A stretch of 64,000 bases of DNA from Cristatella mucedo. Taxonomy: Eukaryota > Bryozoa > Phylactolaemata > Cristatellidae. The translations under genes and the position numbers were made by a program. Every line of letters starts with the position of its first letter. Position 1 is the stretch's first letter. The stretch lies in contig WPIO01000001.1 in NCBI GenBank assembly GCA_009760855.2, positions 19,123,501 through 19,187,500 of the forward strand, given 5' to 3'. Shown here one piece after another: positions 42,655 through 52,698 of the stretch. Under the pieces are notes generated by a model that was not told the origin of the DNA, did no database searches, and saw only the letters and a program-made list of their open reading frames with translations.

Positions 42655-42870
42655 GTTGCCAAGGCGCACCGCACAGAATGCTCGCCATCCATCAACACAG
42701 TTTATTTCACTAGGCACGGAGCAGGCGGGAAGCACGACTCCCTTAGGCTCTCTGGCCCACCGGAGCGACTGCCCCTCCAATTTACATTAGTCACTAACAG
42801 GACATCCCGACCGAATACCACATCGAGTGTCACAGCACACTCACAAAACGATTAGGGGCGGCACCATCAC
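42655..42870 (-). mobile_element. LTR-like repeat upstream of the secreted-protein gene
   Basis: It is related along its length to the 57521-57757 LTR: CATCAACACAGTTTATTTCA, ACGGAGCAGGCGGGAAGCAC, ATCGAGTGTCACA. The TTTATT gives AATAAA on the minus strand, as in all LTR copies here. Ends were not defined. No internal coding region is attached, so it may be a solo LTR. Confidence 0.5.
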
Positions 42871-42879
42871 CCTAATGAA

Positions 42880-43600
42880 ATCATACGTTTTTTATTTGCT
42901 GTCAAGTTTACCACACAATAAAATGGCTAGCGCCGTTCGAGCCACTGTCTGGAAGCCATTCCTTTTATAGCAAACGCTGGCTGATTTAGCTATTTGATTT
43001 CTACGGTGTAAAACGAGCCCGACCGGTATCGGTCTCACCTGCAACAGCCATTGACCATTAGGAATGCGGGCTTCGAGACCCCAGAACTAGCGAGCCAGGT
43101 CGAGAAACTCAAGCACCGTCATGACATAGGGAAAACATCGTAAGTAGGAAGCTTCAGCGCCAGGGTTAAGGTATGACATCTGCAAAATTGATTTAGACGT
43201 AAACACTAGACTGATAGTTTTCAGTGAAGGCAAAGATGTCAGGATGGAGTAAGATCCCACGATCCTTGTGATAATTAAATCTTGCTGCCACCCGAAATAT
43301 CAACCGTGAGCCCATCAATTCACAAGCAACAGCTAATTAACGGTAGGTTAGTAGGAGGCAGCTACGTATCCGCCTGCGTTCGAGCCATTTACGTAAGCGC
43401 GATCTAAAGATTGCATGTCGAGCCCGGGCTAGTAAAACCACGACGAAAAATTGCCCACGCGTGGCAGGTAAAACAGCACGAGATGTCGCACATTAGGAGC
43501 AATTAAGTAGGTAAGCATACACCGCCCTCGTCGGCACGCAGGCTAACAGACATCCTCTCGGAGGAGGCACGCTGAAGCACAGCCTTTGGTGTCGAGCCAG
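42880..43600. other. Stretch without recognised feature
   Basis: No gene or repeat was recognised. GC content rises towards 43600. Confidence 0.35.
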
Positions 43601-43759
43601 CTACGTGGGCACCCGCTTGTGTGGCCGACCTCGGGGCATCGCAAATCCACCCACCTGCTCAAGCTTGCACTTTAGCCCCGCGCCGTCTCTGTGCAGCGCA
43701 CCAGTGTCCAGAGCCTTCACCTTACCGCCGACTTGTGTCACTTTATGGCCGGCCGCAGA

Positions 43760-44115
43760 TGCCTCATTTACATTTGGCTGCCGCGACCTCTCCGGGCGCC
43801 GCCGCGCCTCCGGGCGCCGCCGCCAGTCTCGCCGCCTCCGCCTATCCGGCCACCGAGGCCTCACACGACGCTGCCGCCTGTCCAGGCGCCGCTGCCATTT
43901 AGGGCTCCGTTGCCTCTTCGGACGCCGCCCCATTTACGGGTGCCCCTGCGTCTGCGGCCGCCTTCGCCTCTCAGGGATTCGTTGTTTTTCCGGTCGCTGC
44001 GGTCTTTTTAGCCGCTGAGACCTCTCCGTTCGCCACCTTCTCTCCGGGCATCGCCGCCTCTCCGGCCGCATCGCCGCCTCTCCGGCCGCATCGGCCTCTC
44101 CGGCTTCTCGCCTCC
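43760..44115. repeat. GC-rich degenerate minisatellite
   Basis: Irregular repeats of GCCGCC and CTCCGG motifs, with one perfect local duplication (CGCCTCTCCGGCCGCATCGC, 44063-44101). The composition resembles the interior of the LTR element at 50241-51789. All six frames are open because of the composition. Confidence 0.6.
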
Positions 44116-44244
44116 CGATATAGAGCGCTGAACCGCGTTCACTGTCCGTTTCAGAATTGTTCCGAAAACCGAAATTCTTGCCAACATCATATACGGAAAC
44201 GATACAGCCGCCGCATCTGTGTGCGCCGCAACCTTTTAATGATG

Positions 44245-45160
44245 ATAATAATTGTAATAATAATAATAATGCACTTGATAAAGCGCCCTTAGAGAACTCA
44301 ATCTCTATCTATTCGCTTTACATTTGCTGCAAAGGGAAACGCGATTGAATGGTGATTAATATCTCATGCTTGATAAACAACATGAAAACATAGTTAGGGG
44401 TGACATGCCCAGGGTCAGCATGCCAGTGTGGTTAGTGGCAGCATGCCCAGTGTCAGCACGCATAAGCACATTATAGACAAATCACAAAGACCCACTAAAT
44501 GCTGTCCAAAATAGGTGAGTTCTAAAGTTCTTTTTAAATGTGGTAAATTCAGGGATGTTGTGATTCAAGTCGTGAGTGAGTTCCAGGCTTTGGGAGCCTA
44601 CGAACTAAATGCACGGTCTCCAAAAGATTTGAGGTTTGTACGAGGTACTGGTAAACTGTTGGATTCCGAAATGCGGGAGGTACGATGCTTGACCTGGCGG
44701 GGAGTAGATCTGAGAGATAGGCTGGAGCCTGAGAACGAAGGGACCAAAAAGTGAGCGAAAAACGTCGAAGTCGATCCGTTGCTTGATTGGTAGCCAGTGC
44801 AGGTCGGCGAGAAGTGGTGTGATGTGGCAACCGCGACGCTCACGACAGACTAGCTGCAGAGTTTTTCACCAGCTGTAAGGGCCTGATTGCACAGGCCGGT
44901 AGACCTGCAAGCAGTGAGTTGCAGAAGTTAAGACGGGATATAAAAAATGCATGGACCAACTTAGATGTGATATCCTACAAGCTCGAATTTTAGCAATGTT
45001 TTGTAGCTGAAAGTAGGCAGACTTGATTGTGGAGCTGATGTGGTCGTCCAATGAAAGGTCACTCTGGAACATGACACCTAGATTGTGTGCAGATTCAACG
45101 GGAGATATGCTGGCAGAGCCGATTTCTAGCGTTAGCATTTCCAATTTCTGAATCACACTT
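44245..45160 (-). mobile_element. LINE A 3' copy, long
   Basis: Starting at (AAT)n and the hairpin (GATAAAGCGCCCTTAGAGAA), it holds the 3' UTR, the C-terminal ORF2 region (SLRSQAPAYLSDLLPAR) and further upstream SASISPVESAHNLGVMFQSD and LDDHISSTIKSAYFQLQNI, the thumb region of an L2-type RT. It has few frameshifts and is among the younger copies. Confidence 0.8.
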
Positions 45161-45164
45161 CTCT

Positions 45165-45695
45165 GTCGCCGCTCCTCCTAGCTCTGCCTCTCCTGCTCTC
45201 AGCCTGTCCTGCCGCCGCTGTCTCGCTGCAGGTCACGTGTTTCTCGAAGCTGCGTTGCCGGAGCGAGGCGCATCGATGCCGCAGCGAGGCAAATAGTTGC
45301 CAGCTTAACAAGCAAGGAGAATGTTGGTACCCTTCCTTCATTCCTTCCTGCCCAAATCAAAGCTAAGCAACGTAGTGCAACGTAGGGTACCAGATGTCTT
45401 GCAAAGTTCATCGTTACAAATAGCTGCAGTGGTGTTGTCAGCAGTATTGGAAATGGCCTACGGTGATGCTAAATAGACTGTAACCGAAATGGCCTATATT
45501 ATAGTGTTCGTACGGAATCATTATAGACCGAACTCACTCTCAAGGCGCTTTGCAACAGACTGCGAGAGAAGTAGTAATGGACATTTCACAACTGCATCGT
45601 ATCACGCATTGAAAAGCTTGCAACAGCACGCTTGTATCATACTTAGACTTGATTACAAAAGCACACATCAGTAGACACGAAGGACCTCTGCTTAG
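45165..45695. other. Stretch without recognised feature
   Basis: No supported gene. The boundary sequence near 45160-45300 is GC-rich and of unknown origin. Confidence 0.35.
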
Positions 45696-45699
45696 TATT

Positions 45700-45956
45700 T
45701 CCGTGATTGGTTAAAGGCACTCAGACAAAAAAGTTACGTTCACCGAGACGGAGGAAAGCTGAGTGGAACGGATGGGTTTTTAGCTGCGACTTAAATTCAA
45801 TTTTATTGTAGGCGGTGACAGAAAGGAAATGCGAGTTTCCGACTTTCACACGGAAGGCCCGCGTCATAGTTTAGAGCCAGGAATGGCGATAGGACCGGCG
45901 GCCGAGGAGCCGGCGGTGGGATAGCACGCCGCCGGTAAAGCAACAATATCACGAGA
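45700..45956 (-). mobile_element. LINE C-terminal fragment, third family
   Basis: The minus strand reads AYNKIEFKSQLKTHPFHSAF, the FKSxLKTHLFRxAF signature at the end of L2/CR1-clade ORF2, but the nucleotide sequence differs from LINE A and B. The hAT element is inserted at its 5' side. Confidence 0.5.
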
Positions 45957-46283
45957 GTAAGCTGCAGAGCCCTCAGGCGGGTACCCATACTCACGCCCAT
46001 ACCCACTTAACATCTATGGGTGCTGGGTGGGCGTGGGCGACGTCTTGTCATCCTATGAGTTGGCGTGGGTTGGTATTGGCCTGCCTTACAAAAGTCTCGC
46101 TTAAGGTTGTCTTTACGAGTTCAAACGCCCGAGTCTTCCCGCAGTTCATGCGGAGCCAAAGGCGAAGTTTTCGGCCAAGTTTCGGTCGGGTTCGCCAGAT
46201 TCGGGCGTCAGATCTGGATCAGGACGACGGGCTGTCAGACCTTCAAACCGACATTGCGAGGCTCTTCCGACGAAGAAGAAGAA

Positions 46284-46775
46284 GCCGGCTGGTGGCGAGA
46301 CGCCACCGTTTACGATCCGAGACAACGTCTCCTGCGAGAATTGGTCTAAGTTAGGCATCGTCCGTCGCAGTACAATGAAGATAGACTTCACCGCATGCCA
46401 GTCCTGCAAGGTGGTCCACGAGATCAAGGCCAACGCTGGCACGTCCGAAATTGGGAAGCACGCCTGTTCTCGCTTAGTTGTCTGCAACGGAAAGCGGAGC
46501 GATGGCCGCGTTTGCTAGGCAAGGCAAGGTCACCATGTCTGACAAGAAAAAAATACGACTGCGGTCTGGGCCGACTTCTGTGCGACGTACATGCACCCAT
46601 TCGAACCCCATGCCAACGACGGGCTCAGGGCGCTGATCCAGACCGCTCTTGACATCAGAGTCGCCTGCCAAGGGGCGGACAATCACCACCAATGTCAAAG
46701 GTGTGTGACGATCGGCCAAAGTGCACTGAAAGTGATCCTCGAAAAGCACCTGGCGACCGGTGCGGGCGTCTCGTG
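46284..46775 (+). pseudogene. hAT transposase, N-terminal part (BED finger and DNA-binding domain)
   Basis: It encodes CENWSKLGIV, then FTACQSCKVVHEIKANAGTS with CxxC and a following KHAC, a BED-type zinc finger. After a frameshift it reads WADFCATYMHPFEP and LRALIQTALDIRV, as in the Hermes-type DNA-binding domain. It stops at GVSC, where the LTR element begins at 46776. At least two frameshifts or stops make it non-coding. Confidence 0.72.
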
Positions 46776-47324
46776 TGCCGTATAACAGTGGCTCTGGCAG
46801 CGGCAGCTCTTGTTGGAGTCTCACGGCAGGCGAGCGTTCTCGGTTAACGAAACTTTCCCTTTATTACTCTCAACGCCTACATATATGAGAGCTCGATCAA
46901 TCGCAGCAGACAACAAGAAATATAACATGAATTAGTGGTGTGACGTTTCGCTGCGTCAATGACTTAACTATCGGCCACAGGTGAGGCATGTGCATTAGTG
47001 TCAGGGTGCTTCGCTGATTACAACTGCAGAAGCCACAGGCGCACACATCGTCCCTTCCCCCGCAGAAAATAGATTTCATAGTTCACCAGCCTAGCAGGCA
47101 AGGCGCGGCCTACATGACTGAAACTTCGTGCAGCCATTGGCTCCTCGCTTTCTCCTCTTCTGCCTGCTCAAGGCGGTACCCTGTCCAGCGGCTTGTTGTT
47201 AGGGCTCTATCAGGATATTAATTTAAACACTGAAGAGTTCCGACCGGCTTGATTGAAGTGCAGGGTACGTGACAGCCACTCGCCAGAGCCACACGTCAGC
47301 TCTGCTCCTCGCTAGCAGCCGGCC

Positions 47325-47660
47325 CTCAGGTCCCGTGTGGACTATACATTAGCTGTTCCATTCCTCCACTTAAAGACCGTTGACAACAGAAGCTTTAGCT
47401 CTGAATTTCATAGACTATGGAACTCTCTTCCACAATTCTTACGCAACGACATCTACTCTCCCGGTGCCGACTATAGCTCATTCTTTTCAGCGGTCCTGGG
47501 CTGCTACTTCCAGGATACTCCCTACCTCAACTGCTCTCCTGACTCTGTTACGTTTCCCATTTTCTCTGTGTTACGGGAGATGAAGTCTGTTGGCTACCAA
47601 GCGCGTACTGAAAGATGCATAGGTTGTGAGTTCGCTATACAAAAATCTCCTGCGTGACAT
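47325..47660 (+). mobile_element. LINE B 3' fragment inside the LTR element
   Basis: It encodes [33 protein letters not shown] and FPIFSVLREMKSVGYQARTE in one open frame of 106 codons, ending near the tail CTCCTGCGTGACATCCATAT. It is the least mutated LINE B end in the window and opposite in orientation to its host element. Confidence 0.75.
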
Positions 47661-48237
47661 CCATATAGTCTTTACGGCTTTGTGGAGTTAGAGATGGAGA
47701 TAGATTACATCGATGCCGCCCACCTTTAGGCAAAGCTGGGACACTGCTCCCACTGTCATGCGGTTCCCACAGGTCATCTCGGTGCGAGCCCGATGGCCGG
47801 TCTTATGCACTCGTCGCCGGCTGATCCGGTTTTGTGAAAACCACTCCGGCTCATTAATATGGCCTCGTCGTTTTTGAGGTTCCACTCCGGCGAGTCGATC
47901 TCGTGGTTGTGCTCCTCTGCGCTCTACACCGAGACACTTTCATGGGTTCGCTTCACCACCGAGATGCACTCAGCGCTGCTCTCCGCAGTCGAACAGATGC
48001 TCCCCGTCGCTACGACGCTGTCGCTGCTGTGCTTCGCTGCCGAGATGTCGCTCGCTCGGGCCGCATGCACCTCGTCGCAGGCTACTCGTCGCAGGCTACT
48101 CCTCGCCGCTGACCACTACCACCTCACCGATGGAAGCCGTCACACACTGCATCTTTCAAGCCTCCGGCTGCTACCGCTGTGCACTTTCTTCGTTCCGGAG
48201 CTCTTCGGCTGTTGTGGCTACTACGTCGGAAGTAGTC

Positions 48238-48729
48238 TCATACCCGCTTCCTCCACCGGTATGGCAGCCGAATGGCTGCGGCAGCTGAATAGGTTTCGCT
48301 CGTCAGTCTGGCTCTTTCGAGCAGCTGAAGATGGGATCGACCGATGATGAAGCTAGCTCGTCGCCTAGCTTTGTCCCGGTCTCGGCTCCGTCGAGCTGCT
48401 CGTACGAGCTGCTCCTGCTCCAACCTAAATCTCTCGGCCTCCTCATTCATCAACCACGAGAATATTAAGATTAACTCATTTCGCAGCTTGTGATAATCTT
48501 GCTTTACGTCGGCCGGCTGAACACACCAACCGTGTATCGCGTTATCGCCCAGACACACTGGCACAGCTTGTTTTAATGGCATCGCCATCTTTAGCCTTGC
48601 TATAGCCTTCTCAAGAGTTAGAAGCCAAGGCATAAAGTTCTTTCCGCCTTTAAACATTTCGGACCTCAGTATAGGCGTCCATTCTAGGCCATATAAAGTC
48701 TGGCACTCTTTTCGGCACGGGTAAACCAT
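48238..48729 (-). CDS. Gag-like protein of the LTR element
   Basis: An ORF of 163 residues starts 15 bases inside the primer-binding region. EMFKGGKNFMPWLLTLEKAI, then CLGDNAIHGW and DYHKLRNELILIF follow the order of Ty3/gypsy gag (F-G, W-L, hydrophobic, L-x3-L-x3-F). The end is rich in Arg and Glu. There is no zinc knuckle, protease, RT or integrase, so the product is at most a truncated capsid. Confidence 0.55.
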   Translation of the reverse strand: MVYPCRKECQTLYGLEWTPILRSEMFKGGKNFMPWLLTLEKAIARLKMAMPLKQAVPVCLGDNAIHGWCVQPADVKQDYHKLRNELILIFSWLMNEEAERFRLEQEQLVRAARRSRDRDKARRRASFIIGRSHLQLLERARLTSETYSAAAAIRLPYRWRKRV

Positions 48730-49064
48730 TCTCTACTACCAGTTGTCGTATAATAGTAGCTTCCGCGGCCGCAACTCTTGTGGGTCTCTCACGGAAACAC
48801 ATCACGTGAATATGAGCGGTAAACAAGGCTCTCCCGTTTTTACTCTAAACGCGTACATACATGAGAGTTCGATCAGTCGCAGCAGACGACACGAAATGTA
48901 ACATGCATTAGTGGCATGACGCTGCGCTGCGTCAATGGCTTAACTATTGGCCACAGGTGAGGTACGTACATCAGTGTCAGGGAGCTTTGCATATTACAAC
49001 AGCAGAAGCCACAGGCAAATACAACATGTTTACGGTGGACCTGTCGACAAATTCGATCAAAAGG

Positions 49065-49185
49065 TTTAATATAAATAATAATACGCTTGAGAAAGCGCCC
49101 TGAGATAACTCAATCTCTTTCTAGGAGCTTTAAAATGCTTGCATAGGAAACACGATCGAATGGTTAGTGGTAGCATGCTCAATAC
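49065..49185 (-). mobile_element. LINE A 3' tail inside the hAT
   Basis: AATAATAATACGCTTGAGAA, GCGCCCTGAGATAACTC and TCTTTCTAGGAGCTTTAAAA form the terminal hairpin, followed by TAGTGGTAGCATGCTCAATA. It lies between the LTR element and the transposase catalytic part. Confidence 0.7.
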
Positions 49186-49229
49186 ACAGCAAAAATAATT
49201 TCAATGACAAGGTTTCGCACATATCGATC

Positions 49230-50235
49230 ACAATCCACTAGATCGACGAGAACTTCGTGCTCATCGATCTAGTGGATCGCAAGCAGATCATCGTCGTCTC
49301 AGACGGTGGTTTGAATAGCTGCGGCGCCGACGGTCTCCCGAAAGAGTGTTTTTGGCTGGCCTGCCTCGACCACAAGCTTGCCACATGCCTGGCAAGCGAG
49401 CTCAACAAGACGACCAAAGTCGATGACAACGTCGGGGGCCTTTCTGCAAGTAAGTAAAGCCTTCACACAGGCACGCCAAAGACACTCGGCATGAAGCTGC
49501 CGATCGTGCCGATCGATGCGTGCAAGAAGCTCGGCGAGTGCTTCAAGCAGTCCCAGTAGTGGTCGAAGCTGTCGATGACGCTCAACCAGGAGTACGCAAT
49601 GGGGCGGAACTCGTTCCTGCGCTGCCTGCACAGCATCCAGGAGATTTTTTGACTAGATCATCGTCATGCTGAAAGCGAAAGACAAAAGCTGGAAAAGCTG
49701 AACGACATCAAAGGGACGCTATTCAACCGGCTCAACGAATTCTCGCAATCTACCAGATCGCTCTAGACCTCGATGCGGACCCTCGAGCAGTTCAAGCAGC
49801 CGACCGACTCTGCTCAAAGTTGCGTTATGGCGCCGAGCTGCTGAAGCACCTTGAGTCGTTCCTCGAGGACGCCAACGACACCGCGGGCAGAGTCGTGACG
49901 CCGGAGTATTCGGCCCCTATCATTTCTCTCAAGGAGCTCATTACGCTATTGACCGAGAGCAATGTCGGAGTGCGCGATACCCACGTCCTGGCGACAGTGC
50001 TCGACCCGTTCGTGAAGAGCAAGTTGAACCAATGGAAACAGCTCTAAGAACGAGTTAAGCGATCGGTATCAAAGATTAACTGATCGAGGTCGCCAAGAAA
50101 CTGCTCAAAAACGCTACGGATAAGATTGGGGACGGCAAGGGCGAAGACGCGGCGGATCATGAGGTGCCTGCCGAGCCGCTGGCCAAGAAGCAGTGCTTGA
50201 AGACGACGTCATTGATGTACGAAATCTCCGACGAC
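49230..50235 (+). pseudogene. hAT transposase, middle part (catalytic region)
   Basis: The first stretch reads QIIVVSDGGLNSCGADGLPK, ECFWLACLDHKLATCLASEL and NKTT, where hATs have the catalytic SDGA/SDGGSN and CxxH blocks. Later patches are TLNQEYAMGRNSFLRCLHSI and, at 49950-50047, VLATVLDPFVKSKL (family ALATLLDPRFK). Several stops and frameshifts. It ends at EISDDE, where the next LTR element begins. Confidence 0.75.
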
Positions 50236-50240
50236 GAGGT

Positions 50241-51789
50241 TTTAGTTTGTTCTTGTCTGCACTGCAGAAAGCCAGCCGATGCACAACACCAACAGTTTAT
50301 TCCAACCCACGAAGCCCAAGGGCGCACGGCTCCTTTCGGCTCCTTCTCCCCCTCGACCTCCCCCCCTCTGCCACTCATCCTCTGAGTTGGTGGGAGGACA
50401 AAGCCGGCCTGTCCCTAGGCCACAGCCGTCAGACCACAGCTGGCCACCGACCTGTCCCTAGGCCACAACCACCAGCTTTTAGACCCTGGGGTGGTTTAGG
50501 GTACTACCGGTCTTCCTGCACCGCACCGGCAGTGTGCCGGGGCAGTGTGCCGGGAGCCCAGCGATACGAACCATGCAGAGAACCACAAGCCACACCCCTT
50601 AATCTTACGGATCAGCATCATACAGGCAACTGAAAAACTCGGCACGATTGCCCTAACCTTCGCTGGTCACGGTGCCCATCTAGCCCGAGGCTAAGTAACG
50701 GCCGCTCGGAGGCACGTGACAGCACGGCCTTTGACCACATGCTGGCCATGTATGGCCCCAGCTTGCAAGCATCGCCGGCCCAATTTTTGCCTCGCCTGTC
50801 TCTACAGCGCCGCTGTGAGCCTCTGCAGGCGTTATACTGGCGTTCGCATCAGCCGACTTAATGGCATTCGCCGTTGCCGCTCCTCTCTCGGCCCCCCTTC
50901 CGCTGCCTTTAAGGGCTCTGCCTCCAGCCTGGCTCTGCCGCCACTACGAGCTCTGCCGCCACTTCTCCAACATGCACAGCTGCTTCTCCGGCCTGCACAG
51001 TCGCTGCGGCCTGCACAGACTCTCCATCCTGGACAGCCTCTCCGTCCTGCACAATCTCTCCATTCCGAGCGGATCACCGACTCTGTCGTGGACGCCGCCG
51101 ATGTCGCGGACGCGGCCGACTCTGTCGCGGAAGCCACCGACTCTGTCGTGGACGCCGCCGATGTCGCGGACGCCGCCGACTCTGTCGCGGACGCCGCCGA
51201 CTTCCTCGAGGACGCCGCCGCCTTCCTCGAGGACGCCGCCGCCTTCCTCGAGGACGCCGCCGCCTTCCTCGAGGACGCCGCCGCCTTCCTCGAGGACGCC
51301 GCCGCCTTCCTCCGTGCGCAGTCTCACCGTCTGTCGCCTCGCCCAATGCTGTTGCTATGCAGGGAGCAAAAACAAATGCCACTCACACGGTTCGTAGCCA
51401 CTTTTCTTGATCTCCCTCTCGAAGTTCAGCAACCTGTTTACACGGACCACAGTCTCTCCCGCCTAGAAATAGCCTGTAGTTTGTTCTTGTCTGCACTGCA
51501 GAAAGCCAGCCAATGCCCAACACCAACAGTTTATTCCAACGCACGGAGCCGAAAGGCGCACGGCTCCTTTCCTCCCTCCACGGCTTTTGGCCCCTTCTCC
51601 CCCTCGACCTCCCCCCCCCCGCAACCACTCATCCTCTTGAGTTGGTGGGAGGACAAAGCCGGCCTGTCCCTCGGCCACTGCCACCAGCTGTTAGACCCTG
51701 GGTTGGTTTAGGGTACTACCGGTCTGCCTGCACTGGCAGTGTTCCGGCGAGCCCAGCGATACGAACCATGCAGAGAACCACAAACCACA
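50241..51789 (-). mobile_element. Miniature LTR element with minisatellite interior, inside the hAT
   Basis: Direct repeats 50241-50594 and 51475-51789 share starts (T[G/T]TAGTTTGTTCTTGTCTGC) and ends (AACCACAA[G/A]CCACA). The hAT sequence GAGGT occurs on both sides (50236-50240 and 51790-51794) as a 5-bp target duplication. On the minus strand a purine-rich AAGATTAAGGGG precedes the left LTR. The interior of 880 bases codes for no retroelement protein and holds a GC-rich minisatellite, so the element is non-autonomous (TRIM-like). Confidence 0.72.
51068..51315. repeat. GC-rich minisatellite, two unit sizes
   Basis: Two copies of a 60-bp unit (about 51080-51200) are followed by about six copies of a 21-bp unit with the core GCCTTCCTCGAGGACGCC (about 51189-51312). 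In one frame the 21-bp unit reads Ala-Ala-Ala-Phe-Leu-Glu-Asp, and all frames are open through it. Confidence 0.85.
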
Positions 51790-51794
51790 GAGGT

Positions 51795-52172
51795 GAAGGA
51801 ATCGTGGCAAAAAGACGACGACACTTGTGTTTAGCTGGAAACGTGGCTGTTGGCGGCGGGATCAAGCATGTGGCCCTACCTGGAGTACAATATGTCCGCC
51901 GACAAAGTGCAAGAAGTCGTCCCCGCCGTCAAGCAGCAGCTGCCACACAAAAAGAAGGTCATCGCCGAATTACAGATCCTAATCTGGTAAAAGATGGGCT
52001 GCGGAGCTGCCCTGTTCCCCATGTGGCACTTGTTGCCCGGTCGATGCTCTGCACGACAGCCGCCAGCGTGAAGTCGGAGAATTAACTTCTCCGACGCAGG
52101 CAACACGCTTCGAAGCGGCCTTAGGTCCGGCATCGTTAAAGATCTTATTTTTTTGCTTTCCGATTAAGATAC
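51795..52172 (+). pseudogene. hAT transposase, C-terminal dimerisation part
   Basis: The frame reads VKESWQKDDDTCV, then after frameshifts SVKSE and INFSDAGNTL with IVKDLIFLL. This is the SVPSERxFSxAG...KLxFLxxN signature of the hAT dimerisation domain. It resumes exactly at the GAGGT duplication after the LTR element and is cut at 52173 by an LTR-like repeat. Confidence 0.68.
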
Positions 52173-52440
52173 TGTAGTTTGATTCGCACACCACAGAGCC
52201 AGCCGATGACCAACACCAACAGTTTATTACGACGCATGGAGCCGAAGGGCGCACGGCTCCCTTCGGCCCCTTCTCCCACTCGACTGCCCTCTCCTCGACT
52301 GCTGTGGTCCCCTGGTCGACCCCGATGATTCATCGAAGAGGACCACAACTGTGCACAGGCCGACCATGATGGTGAGTCCACCGTCTGTCCACCAGAGGGT
52401 TACCGGCCTGCATCCACGCCACATCACAGGCGAACCACAG
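52173..52440 (-). mobile_element. Solo-LTR-like repeat at the hAT 3' part
   Basis: It begins TGTAGTTTGATTCG like the two LTRs to its left and shares CCGATGACCAACACCAACAG, TTTATT and GGGCGCACGGCTCC. The right edge is uncertain (an ACCACA occurs at 52433-52438) and no duplication of flanking bases was found. Confidence 0.5.
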
Positions 52441-52698
52441 CTGTGCACCGGCCCCTCTCGGCGATGCTTCTAACAGCTGTTCGCCAGCGGCTTATCAGAG
52501 GAGCCTGCATACAATTGAACTACAGATACTTGCAAATAAAACTTGCATTCCCGCATGTTTTCCGGTGGCGTGGGTGTGGGTGGGCAGGCGAAAGAACTTT
52601 CTGGTATGGGTAGGCGTGGGTGGGCAGAGCCGATGAGCTTTAGCAATGATTGTCCCAGGGTACATGCCGAAATGACAATTAACGACTCTGGTAGGCTG

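Larger units (their letters stand above)
46776..49026 (-). mobile_element. LTR retroelement with gag only, inside the hAT
   Basis: Two direct repeats, 46776-47047 (3' LTR) and 48744-49026 (5' LTR), share long blocks such as TCGCAGCAGAC, ATTAGTGG and CTTCTGCAG-type sequence; both have TG...CA ends on the minus strand and an AATAAA (clearest in the left copy). Two bases inside the 5' LTR, TGGTAGTAGAGAATGG is a candidate primer-binding site. GCGGGGGAAGGGACGA directly precedes the 3' LTR as a polypurine tract. Only a gag-like ORF remains and a LINE B piece sits inside. No clear target duplication was found. Confidence 0.75.
45965..52690 (+). mobile_element. hAT-family DNA transposon, multiply interrupted
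   Basis: The left end is CAGAGCCCTC and the right end GACTCTG (CAGAGTC inverted), flanked by GTAAGCTG (45957-45964) and GTAGGCTG (52691-52698), an 8-bp target duplication with one mismatch. Subterminal G-rich motifs (GGGTGGGCGTGGGCG near 46023; GTGGGTGTGGGTGGGC near 52570; GGCGTGGGTGGGC near 52607) resemble the multiple transposase-binding sites of other hAT elements. The interior carries a transposase in three pieces, all plus strand, separated by later retroelement insertions. Confidence 0.72.

Noticed and set aside
43601-44018. Arg/Pro-rich open frames on both strands
   Set aside because: They come from a degenerate GCCGCC/CTCCGG minisatellite; six-frame openness follows from composition.
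47859-48347. 162-codon plus-strand frame in the LTR element
   Set aside because: It lies partly antisense to the gag-like frame and continues into unassigned element interior. No similarity and no promoter.
50716-51711. 331-codon open frame with Ala-Ala-Ala-Phe-Leu-Glu-Asp repeats
   Set aside because: It spans the interior minisatellite and the LTR of a miniature retroelement. GC-rich tandem DNA is open in all frames here, and no start context or domain supports a protein.
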